Source: Phymorhynchus buccinoides
Taxonomy: Eukaryota > Mollusca > Gastropoda > Neogastropoda > Raphitomidae
DNA length: 64,000 nt
Direction of reading: 5' to 3'
NCBI GenBank assembly: GCA_017654935.2
Contig: CM065693.1
Coordinates: 54,777,907-54,841,906, forward strand
Shown here: positions 48,237 to 60,200 of the stretch, piece after piece
Layout: each line of letters begins with the position of its first letter
How positions within the stretch are numbered: the stretch's first letter is position 1
Program-made: the position numbers and the translations under genes
Notes under the pieces: model-generated
Seen by the model: only the letters and a program-made list of their open reading frames with translations
What the model was told of the DNA's origin: nothing
Database searches by the model: none

Positions 48237-51200
48237 CTGGAGTGAATAGAGAATTGAGAGGCATCAAGCATAGTGAAATCGAATCAGACCGGCCAAATCA
48301 AACTAGACAATGCTAAATAATTATCTCTGAAGGAGAACCCCAGCCAAAGTCGGACTTGCTGGTCCTAACTTTTTTTTAATTAGGCGCATAACCGCAGCAT
48401 GATGTATCTGCGCTCATAATTGACAGGAAACTGGGTGATCGAAGAAGAAGAAGGAGAACCTATATTAACCCCATTCACTTCCGGAGAATTATTAAGTAGT
48501 TATATTTAATTATAAAATTGGAGAGGCCCGTTAGTAGAATCAATCTGAGAAAATGGTCTAGAGATACATGGTTCCTGACTTGTAAAAACCCCCAAAACTA
48601 GCATTCCAGGACATTAAAAGTTATGACAATATCAAGGACATCACACTTCCCGTAGTAGACGACACAGGAGCATGCTGGGAAGGGGCTAAGATGCCACAAT
48701 AACAAGAAGACATTCACACGGAGCATACTCTGAAATGCACTGAATTATTGAATAGCAAATTAATCCCACAAAAAAGTTATATTTTTAAAAGAATGAATCT
48801 AACATACTCTAAGGCATCAATGAGTAATTTCTTATCAAACGCGTTCACACACACTCTTCCTAGCTCCCCAACCCCCACCCCACCCCACACACATACTGTA
48901 CATTCAGATTCTCTACAATTTAGTACAAACTCCCCCCTCCCCAATGCCCTTCCCTCCCCCCTCAAATTTACACAATACACAAGCAAGTACAATCCCTCAG
49001 TAAAACACTACCCACCTAATTAAGAACAACCCCCCATGGGGATACCGGGGGGGTCTTTTGCATAAATAGTTCTCCCACATTCTGGAAGTTCTGTGCTTGT
49101 AACTTCCTCTAATCTGTCACTCTCCTTGACTCTGCCTTTTCCCTTTGCTTACTGTCATCTACTATCTTTCTGCCTTACCGGTCCATTCTCCTGCCTTTTT
49201 TCACGAAACACTTTCAAAAAGATGTCCTCCAGTCGAAGTCGGACTTGCTGGGCCTATTTCTTAGTTAGGCGCATAACGGCAGCATGACGCATCTGCGCTC
49301 ATAATTGACAGGAAGCTGTCTGAGCGATCGAAGAAGAAGAAGAAGAAGAAGAAGAAGAAGAAGACTAAAAACAAAATCCACCATACATACCTGCGCTTGT
49401 GGAACTTGTTGAAACTCCAGGAGATGAAGCCAGCACTGCAGTACCCACAGAACTCGGCGAACTCCTCGAGGAAACACCCACACCTTCCGAAGAATTGGAC
49501 ACCGACGCTTTGGAACCAGAACTGTTGGGAGACACGTTTCTGGAGACAACCCCTATCACTCTGGGTCCACTGGTTGAGCTCATCATCCTGGGTCCACTGG
49601 CTGAGCTCATCATTCTGGGTACACTGGTTGAGCTCACCATTCTGGGTCCACTGGCTGAGCCGACCATTCTGGGTCCACTGGCTGAGCCGACCATTCTGGG
49701 TCCACTGGCTGAGCCGACCATTCTGGGTCCATTACCTCTAGCGCTCTGCATGCCAGCTGACCTCGCCCCCCTGCCTCTGAGAGAGGTTCTGGGCATTGCT
49801 CTAGGACTGGGCGTGGATTGGGGGCCCCTACCCACAGCCCCGGCTGCTCTCACTCCATCGTTGTTGTTGCTGCTGTTGCCAGCCACGCCCGGTCTGACGC
49901 GTCCAACCGGAGCATTCCTGGGATTGCCTTCGATGCGGGCCAGCTTCCTGACCGGGGCTACTTCTGCCCGTGGTGGAGAGGTGACTGACTGTTGTCGTGG
50001 GGCTGGGGAAAGTGTGGTGCTGGACACAACCCTTGGACCTGACTGACCGCCAGTGACCGATGGAGCGTCGGAAGTTTTCTGCTGAACGCTATTCGAGGTA
50101 TTCTGGCCAGCACTAGAAGTCTTATGAGTGACACTGGAAATCTTCTGAGCTACACTAGAACTAGAAGTCTTATGAGTGACACCGGAAGTCTTCTGAGCTA
50201 CACTAGAACTAGAAGTCTTATGAGCGACACCGGAAGTCTTCTGAGCTACACTAGAAGTCTTATGAGCGACACCGGAAGTCTTCTGAGCTACACTAGAAGT
50301 CTTCAGAACGACACCGGAAGTCTTCTGATTACTATTATTCGAAGCTTGCCGACCGGGTTGATTCTGCGGCGCGTGGGTGGATCCAGAACGATGATCGGTG
50401 TCATCAATCGTCGCTGAAGCAGCAGCACCGCTCGCAGAGAGCCTGGTAGAGCCAGCAGCCGCTGACTGGGTCACGTTCCCCGAGTCGCCTTTCTCCGTCG
50501 TTCCTTCATTCACAGAAACGATCGGGGAGTGGCCGACCTCAAAGCGATTATTCCCGTCCACATTCTCTCCGCCCCACAAAGCCGCCGACCCTTCTCGCAG
50601 CAGCGTTTCCGGCGAAGGAGGCACCCGGACTTCACCCTCCTGGAAAAACTCCCAGGGAACCACATTCCCCTCATCCTTCTCGTCAACAGCGTCTCTCACA
50701 TCATCGTAGGACTTGTTGATCTCGGCGTCGACTTTGGTGAGCAGGTCGTGCTTGTATCGGCTGAGGGCGGGCGGCAGGACGAAGGCGTCGCCCACCAGGA
50801 TGTGGTAGGAGAGCACGCGGGCGGAGGGCCCCCGGTACAGGCTGTTGGGGGAGCGGGTCAGGAGGTCCTCCACGGTGATCAGGTCCTCCCCGGGGAAGGG
50901 GCGGGGCTGCACGGGCAGGGTCTTGATGCGCTGCGTCATGGCTCCGCTGAGCGGGTCGCGCTTCAGGTCGCCCAGAATCTCCGCCTCCTGACAAACAAAA
51001 AACAAAACAATACCGTATTTTTCGGACTATAAAGCGATACTTCTTTTTCCCAGACTGAAACATGGGTGCTACTTTCAGTTTTACACTGATTTCAGTATTT
51101 TTAATTTTACCAGAAACTGAACTTCAGTTTTTTTAATTCATCAAAAAAAGAAAAAAAAATTGACCATAAGCGATTTGGGGCGTTTCAAACTTGGTTGTTC

Positions 51201-54200
51201 TATCTTGGAAGTTTACAAAGGCAATGTAATAATTTTACAAGGCTTACCAGACTCAAACTGTTTCTGTCTATCATTTTAACGGTCTCGTTATATCTCTTTC
51301 TTAAGCTGCCCCCCCTCAATCGTCTGACAGGGCTCTGCCCCTATACCCTTCCGGGGCCATGGGTCCCTGGACCCCTGCCTTTGTTTTTTCATTTTGGGGA
51401 GTTGCACCCGTGCTGAGACCCCTGCCTTTGTTTTTCATTTTGGGGAGTTGCACCCATGCTGAGACCCCTGCCTTTGTTTTTTCATTTTGGGGAGTTGCAC
51501 CCATGCTGAGACCCCTGCCTTTGTTTTTTCATTTGGGGGAGTTGCACCCATGCTGAGACCCCTGCCTTTGTTTTTTCATTTTGGGGAGTTGCACCCATGC
51601 TGAGACCCCTGCCTTTGTTTTTCATTTTGGGGAGTTGCACCCGTGCTGAGACCCCTGCCTTTGTTTTTCATTTTGGGGAGTTGCACCCATGCTGAGACCC
51701 CTGCCTTTGTTTTTCATTTTGGGGAGTTGCACCCGTGCTGAGACCCCTGCCTTTGTTTTTTCATTTGGGGAGTTGCACCCGTGCTGAGACACCCTGCCTT
51801 TGTTTTTCATTTTGGGGAGTTGCCCTGCCTTTGTTTTTCATTTTGGGGAGTTGCACCCATGCTGAGACCCCTGCGCCTTATAATGTGACTAATAAAATAG
51901 TAAGAAAATATAATACAAAATCTGAATTTTTGTGGAAAACTTTAGGCGTGCGCCTTAGACTAGAGTCTGAAAAACATGGGACATCCTTTTCAGATCACGA
52001 GTAAACAAAATGAGTGCATGTAAAATCATGACTCATCGGGGGGGGGGGTCTGTGGTAAACTTTGATGCTGCATTTTCTGCAGATTTGTAAAAGAAACTTG
52101 TAGGGCAATCTAAAGGTTTCCCAAGCGCTCCAGTAAGGACTTGATTTCTTTAAAAAGTGTGCAGTCTTCTTAACTCTTCTAGCAACATATGTATTCGCCC
52201 ATGACATCACTCTACACTCCCACCAAATGCAAAAGACATTCACTGCCAAGCACCCTGCCATGCGTTTGTCTACTTTTTGAAACTAATGTGACCGTTTCTT
52301 CCATTAAAGCAAAACATACGCACTAAAAAAAAACCTGTTTTCGGTTGAGATGCAACGGATAACCAAGAACATTAAAAAATATATGACGCTGGAAGAGCTA
52401 AACATAGCAGTGCTTATCTCCCCATGTCCAGTACAGTGGAACCTCCATTATAAGACCTCCCATTATAAGACTCCCTCCCACATAAGACCTACGTCTCTGG
52501 GACTATGCTCTTCTTTGTAAGTATTAAAATTACCTCCCTTACAAGACCCCTCCCTTATAAGACCTCATTTTGGATGTTTTTTGAAGGTCTTATAAGGGAG
52601 GTTCCACTGTATTAATTCTATCTTCGAAACAGCGCACAGAATAAGTCTCTAGATTTTTTGGAGGTCAGCATGAGTGCGTCCTAGACAGTCAACACGGGTA
52701 GTAGTGTGTAAATTATGCTAAACAGACAATCGTTTTGGGATTTTTAGCCTAATTTACATCCTACAGTGGAACCTCCCTTATAAGACCTCCCATTATAAGA
52801 CTCCCTCCCAGATTACTCATACATACACATCTGTATTGTTAAAAATTTGGGACTTTCCTGGTGTTGCACTGCCTCCGGGCATTGCCTGCAGGATCGTTCC
52901 CACCATCTTTATATCTACTAATGTCCCATATGTGTCTGTTCCAGAACGGAGGACGTTAAGCAGTATTTTATCACTCCCTTCCACATAAGACCTACTTCTC
53001 CGAGACATTGCCCTTCTTTGTAAGTATTAAAATTACCTCCCTTATAATACCCCTCCCTTATAAGACCTCATTTTGGATGATCTTTGAAGGTCCTATAAGA
53101 GAGGTTCCACTGTATTACCCGTCTTGACTGTCTAAGGTGCACTCATGAATACACGCCCTGGACATTTTAGGGGGGGTCTCACTTCTATAATTTTTTTAAC
53201 TTTTTTTTTCTTTTTTAAATCTGTGCGTCCGGGAAAATGTTTGCTATGTTTAGTGAGGCACCGAGTCCGAAATCCAGTACGTTAGATCGATAGATGGCAG
53301 TTTTTAAAAAATTTCAGCGCCAAAGATGCCAACATTTCAAGCGTCAAAATGAACCCTGCATGTCACTGACCTGCAGGCCCCCCGTCGGGATACCGGGGGG
53401 TCTTTTGTATAAATAGTTCCCCCACCTTCTGGAAGTTCTGTGCGCGTAACTTCCTATAAATTGTCACTCTGACTCTGCCTTTTCCCTTTGCTTGCTGTCA
53501 TCTACTATCTTTCTGCCTTTACCATCCATTCTCCTGCCCTTTTTTTAATAAACTTTCCAAAAAATCTCCTTCAAACCGAAGTCGGACATGCTGGGCCTAA
53601 CTATTTCTTACTTAGGTGCATAACAGCGGCATGGCGCATCTGCGCTCACCATTGACAGGAAACTGTCTGAGCGATCAAAGAAGAAGAAGAAGAACTGACC
53701 TGCAGGGCAAAGCAGAACTGTTTGAGTCGAGCGGCGATGTGTCCCCAATACCGCGGCTGGAAGAAGACACGCCTGAGCATGATGTCCTCCGTCTTGGTGC
53801 ACACCGCCATGAAGTCGCACCAGGGGGCGCCGCACACCGCCATCTGACCTTGCATCTGACACACAGCGAAGAAAGATGAAAAATAATAAAAGAAAACAGA
53901 AATAGCCTGAAGTAAAGATTAGGCTTGCAAAAAGATGCATACACCTACAGTGGAGTATGCTCAACACAAAATTCTGAGAACAAAGATTTATTTTTGTATG
54001 TGCGTTAACCAATAAGTATGTCCGTTAACCAATGTGTATGTGCGTCAACCAATGTGTATGTGCGTCAACCAATGTGTATGTCCGTTAACCAATGTGTATG
54101 TGCGTTAACCAATGTGTATGTGCGTTAACCAATGTGTATGTGCGTTAACCAATGTGTATGTGCGTTAACCAATGTGTATGTGCGTTAACCAATGTGTATG

Positions 54201-57200
54201 TGCGTTAACCAATGTGTATGTGCGTTAACCAATGTGTATGTGCGTTAACCAATGTGTGCGTTAACCAATGTGTATGTGCGTTAACCAATGTGTATGTGCG
54301 TTAACCAATGTGCGTTGTATGTGCGTTAACCAATAAGTATGTGCGTTAACCAATGTGTATGTGCGTAACCAATAAGTATGTGCGTTAACCAATAAGTATG
54401 TGCGTTAACCAATGTGTGCGTTAACCAACCAATAAGTATGTGCGTTAACCAATAAGTATGTATGTGTATGTGCGTTAACCAATAAGTATGTATGTGCGTT
54501 AACCAATTTGTATGTGCGTTAACCAATGTGTATGTGCGTTAACCAATAAGTATGTGCGTTAACCAATAAGTATGTGCGTTAACCAATGTGTATGTGCGTT
54601 AACCAATTTGTATGTGCGTTAACCAATGTGTATGTGCGTTAAGTATGTGCGTTAACCAATGTGTACCAATAAGTATGTGCGTTAACCAATAAGTATGTGC
54701 GTTAACCAATGTATGTATGTGCGTTAACCAATGTGTATGTGCGTTAACCAATGTGTATGTGCGTTAACCAATGTGTATGTGCGTTAACCAATGTGTATGT
54801 GTGCGTTAACCAATAACGTTAACCAATAAGTATGTGCGTTAACCAATAAGTATGTGCGTTAACCAATGTGTATGTGCGTTAACCAATGTGTATGTGCGTT
54901 AACCAATGTGTATGTGCGTTAACCAATGTGTATGTGCGTTAACCAATGTGTATGTGCGTTAACCAATAAGTGTATGTGCGTTAACCAATGTGTATGTGCG
55001 TTAACCAATAAGTGTATGTGCGTTAACCAATTATGTATGTGCGTTAACCAATGTGTATGTGCGTTAACCAATAAGTATGTATGTGCGTTAACCAATATGT
55101 GCGTTAACCAATGTGTATGTGCGTTAACCAATAAGTATGTGCGTTAACCAATGTGTATGTGCGTTAACCAATGTGTATGTGCGTTAACCAATGTGTATGT
55201 GCGTTAACCAATGTGTATGTGCGTTAACCAATGTGTATGTGCGTTAACCAATGTGTATGTGCGTTAACCAATGTGTATGTGCGTTAACCAATGTATGTGC
55301 GTATGTGCGTTAACCAATGTGTATGTGCGTTAACCAATGTGTATGTGCGTTAACCAATAAGTATGTGCGTTAACCAATGTATGTGCGTTAACCAATAAGT
55401 ATGTGCGTTAACCAATAAGTATGTGCGTTAACCAATAAGTATGTGCGTTAACCAATGTATGTGCGTTAACCAATGTATGTGCGTTAACCAATAAGTGTAT
55501 GTGCGTTAACCAATGTGTATGTGCGTTAACCAATGTATGTGCGTTAACCAATGTATGTGCGTTAACCAATGTGTATGTGCGTTAACCAATTGTAACCAAT
55601 GTGTATGTGCGTTAACCAATAAGTATGTGCGTTAACCAATAAGTATGTGCGTTAACCAATGTGTATGTGCGTTAACCAATAAGTATGTGCGTTAACCAAT
55701 GTGTATGTGCGTTAACCAATAAGTATGTGCGTTAACCAATGTGTATGTGCGTTAACCAATGTGTATGTGCGTTAACCAATGTGTATGTGCGTTAACCAAT
55801 GTGTATGTGCGTTAACCAATAAGTATGTATGTATGTGCGTTAACCAATAAGTATGTGCGTTAACCAATAAGTATGTGCGTTAACCAATGTGTATGTGCGT
55901 TAACCAATAAGTATGTGCGTTAACCAATAAGTATGTGCGTTAACCAATGTGTATGTGCGTTAACCAATGTGTATGTGCGTTAACCAATGTTAACCAATAT
56001 GTGCGTTAACCAATGTATGTGCGTTAACCAATAAGTATGTGCGTTAACCAATAAGTATGTGCGTTAACCAATAATGTATGTGCGTTAACCAATGTGTATG
56101 TGCGTTAACCAATAAGTATGTGCGTTAACCAATAAGTATGTGTATGTGCGTTAACCAATGTATGTGCGTTAACCAATGTGTATGTGCGTTAACCAATAAG
56201 TGTATGTGCGTTAACCAATGTGTATGTGCGTTAACCAATAAGTATGTGCGTTAACCAATGTGTATGTGCGTTAACCAATGTGTATGTGCGTTAACCAATA
56301 AGTATGTGCGTTAACCAATAACGTTAACCAATGTGTATGTGCGTTAACCAATAAGTATGTGCGTTAACCAATAAGTATGTGCGTTAACCAATGTGTATGT
56401 GCGTTAACCAATGTGTATGTGCGTTAACCAATGTGTATGTGCGTTAACCAATAAGTATGTGCGTTAACCAATAAGTATGTGCGTTAACCAATAAGTATGT
56501 GCGTTAACCAATGTGTATGTGCGTTAACCAATAAGTTGTATGTGTTAACCAATGTGTATGTGCGTTAACCAATAAGTATGTGCGTTAACCAATAAGTATG
56601 TGCGTTAACCAATGTATGTGCGTTAACCAATAAGTGTATGTGCGTTAACCAATGTGTATGTGCGTTAACCAATGTGTATGTGCGTTAACCAATAAGTATG
56701 TGCGTTAACCAATGTGTATGTGCGTTAACCAATGTGTGCGTTATGTGTGCGTTAACCAATTAGTATGTGTATGTGCGTTAACCAATAAACCAATGTAACC
56801 AATGTATGTGCGTTAACCAATGTGTATGTGCGTTAACCAATAACCAATTTGTATGTATGTGCGTTAACCAATGTGTATGTGCGTTAACCAATGTGTATGT
56901 GCGTTAACCAATGTGTATGTGCGTTAACCAATGTGTATGTGCGTTAACCAATGTGTATGTGCGTTAACCAATAAGTATGTGCGTTAACCAATAAGTATGT
57001 GCGTTAACCAATAAGTATGTGCGTTAACCAATGTGTATGTGCGTTAACCAATAAGTATGTGCGTTAACCAATGTGTATGTGCGTTAACCAATAAGTATGT
57101 GCGTTAACCAATGTGCGTTAACCAATAAGTATGTGCGTTAACCAATGTGTATGTGCGTTAACCAATGTGTATGTGCGTTAACCAATGTGTATGTGCGTTA

Positions 57201-60200
57201 ACCAATGTGTATGTGCGTTAACCAATAAGTATGTGCGTTAACCAATAAGTATGTGCGTTAACCAATAAGTATGTGCGTTAACCAATATGTGCGTTAACCA
57301 ATAAGTATGTGCGTTAACCAATAAGTATGCGTTAACCAATGTGTATGTGCGTTAACCAATAAGTATGTGCGTTAACCAATAAGTATGTGCGTTAACCAAT
57401 AAGTATGTGCGTTAACCAATGTGTATGTGCGTTAACCAATTTGTATGTGCGTTAACCAATAAGTATGTGCGTTAACCAATAAGTATGTGCGTTAACCAAT
57501 AAGTATGTGCGTTAACCAATAAGTATGTGCGTTAACCAATATGTGCGTTAACCAATAAGTATGTGCGTTAACCAATAAGTATGTGCGTATAACCAATGTG
57601 TATGTGCGTTAACCAATAAGTGTATGTGCGTTAACCAATAAGTATGTGCGTTAACCAATGTGTATGTGCGTTAACCAATGTGTATGTGCGTTAACCAATG
57701 TATGTGCGTATGTGTATGTGCGTTAACCAATGTGTATGTGCGTTAACCAATGTGTATGTGCGTTAAACCAATAATGTGCGTTAACCAATAAGTATGTGCG
57801 TTAACCAATAAGTATGTGCGTTAACCAATAAGTATGTGCGTTAACCAATAAGTATGTGCGTTAACCAATAAGTATGTGCGTTAACCAATAAGTATGTGCG
57901 TTAACCAATAAGTATGTGCGTTAACCAATGTGTATGTGCGTTAACCAATGCGTTAACCAATAAGTATGTGCGTTAACCAATAAGTATGTGTATGTGCGTA
58001 ACCAATAAGTATGTGCGTTAACGTTAACCAATGTGTATGTGCGTTAACCAATAAGTATGTGCGTTAACCAATGTGTATGTGCGTTAACCAATAATGTGTA
58101 TGTAACCAATGTGCGTTAACCAATAAGTATGTGCGTTAACCAATAAGTATGTGCGTTAACCAATAAGTATGTGCGTTAACCAATAACCAATGTGCGTTAA
58201 CCAATGTGCGTTAACCAATAAGTAAACCAATGTGTATGTGTAACCAATAAGTATGTGCGTTAACCAATGTGTATGTGCGTTAACCAATAAGTATGTGCGT
58301 TAACCAATGTGTATGTGCGTTAACCAATGTGTATGTGCGTTAACCAATGTGTATGTGCGTTAACCAATGTGTATGTGCGTTAACCAATGTGTAACCAATG
58401 TGTATGTGCGTTAACCAATGTGTATGTGCGTTAACCAATGTGTATGTGTGCGTTAACCAATGTGTATGTGCGTTAACCAATGTATGTGCGTTATGTGTGC
58501 GTTAACCAATAACCAATGTGTATGTGCGTTAACCAATGTATGTGCGTTAACCAATGTGTATGTGCGTTAACCAATAAACCAATGTATGTGCGTTAACCAA
58601 TAAGTATGTGCGTTAACCAATAAGTATGTGCGTTAACCAATAAGTATGTGCGTTAACCAATAAGTATGTGCGTTAACCAATAAGTATGTGCGTTAACCAA
58701 TGTGTATGTGCGTTAACCAATGTGTATGTGCGTTAACCAATATGTGCGTTAACCATGTGCGTTAACCAATAAGTATGTGCGTTAACCAATAAGTATGTGC
58801 GTTAACCAATGTGTATGTGCGTTAACCAATAAGTATGTGCGTTAACCAATGTATGTGCGTTAACCAATGTATGTGCGTTAACCAATGTGTATGTGCGTTA
58901 ACCAATGTGTATGTGCGTTAACCAATGTGTATGTGCGTTAACCAATGTGTATGTGCGTTAACCAATAAGTATGTGCGTTAACCAATAAGTATGTGCGTTA
59001 ACCAATATGTGCGTTAACCAATTTGTATGTATGTGCGTTAACCAATAAGTATGTGCGTTAACCAATGTGTATGTGCGTTAACCAATAAGTATGTGCGTTA
59101 ACCAATGTGTATGTGCGTTAACCAATAAGTATGTGCGTTAACCAATGTGTATGTGCGTTAACCAATGTGTATGTGCGTTAACCAATAAGTATGTGCGTTA
59201 ACCAATAAGTATGTGCGTTAACCAATGTGTATGTGCGTTAACCAATGTGTATGTGCGTTAACCAATGTATGTGCGTTAACCAATTATGTGTATGTGCGTT
59301 AACCAATGTGTATGTGCGTTAACCAATGTGTATGTGCGTTAACCAATGTGTATGTGCGTTAACCAATAAGTATGTGCGTTAACCAATGTGTATGTGCGTT
59401 AACCAATAAGTATGTGCGTTATGTGCGTTAACCAATGTGTATGTGCGTTAACCAATGTGTATGTGCGTTAACCAATGTGTATGTGCGTTAACCAATTTGT
59501 ATGTGCGTTATGTGCGTTAACCAATGTGTATGTGCGTTAACCAATAAGTATGTGCGTTAACCAATGTATGTGCGTTATGTGCGTTAACCAATAAGTGTAT
59601 GTGCGTTAACCAATGTGTATGTGCGTTAACCAATGTGTATGTGCGTTAACCAATGTGTATGTGCGTTAACCAATAAGTATGTGCGTTAACCAATGTGTAT
59701 GTGCGTTAACCAATAAGTATGTGCGTTAACCAATAAGTATGTGCGTTAACCAATAAGTATGTGCGTTAACCAATAAGTATGTGCGTTAACCAATGACCGT
59801 TAACCAATAAGTATGTGCGTTAACCAATAAGTATGTGCGTTAACCAATGTGTATGTGCGTTAACCAATAAGTATGTGCGTTAACCAATAAGTATGTGCGT
59901 TAACCAATAAGTATGTGCGTTAACCAATAAGTATGTGCGTTAACCAATAAGTATGTGCGTTAACCAATAAGTATGTGCGTTAACCAATAAGTATGTGCGT
60001 TATATGTGCGTTAACCAATAAGTATGTGCGTTAACCAATAAGTATGTGCGTTAACCAATAAGTATGTGCGTTAACCAATAAGTATGTGCGTTAACCAATA
60101 AGTATGTGCGTTAACCAATATGTGCGTTAACCAATAAGTATGTGCGTTATGTGCGTTAACCAATTTGTATGTGCGTTAACCAATTTGTATGTGCGTTAAC

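Larger units (their letters stand above)
50988..53699. other. Nuclease gene intron 3, nested repeats
   Basis: 51012-51975 is a CGGACTATAAGGCG-type MITE carrying a GGGTGC-family element from 51060 and a ~47-bp tandem array at 51390-51870. 52434-52609 and 52764-53112 are two CAGTGGAACC MITEs; the second holds an insertion at ~52810-52978 (TTTGGGACTTTCCTGG repeat) flanked by CTCCCTYCCA. 53380-53693 is a (GAA)n-tailed element. 51976-52433 and 53113-53379 show nothing else. Confidence 0.82.

Noticed and set aside
46529..50709. Plus-strand open frames opposite the nuclease gene exons
   Set aside because: Shadow frames of GC-rich coding sequence on the minus strand, which has consistent splice phases and family motifs.
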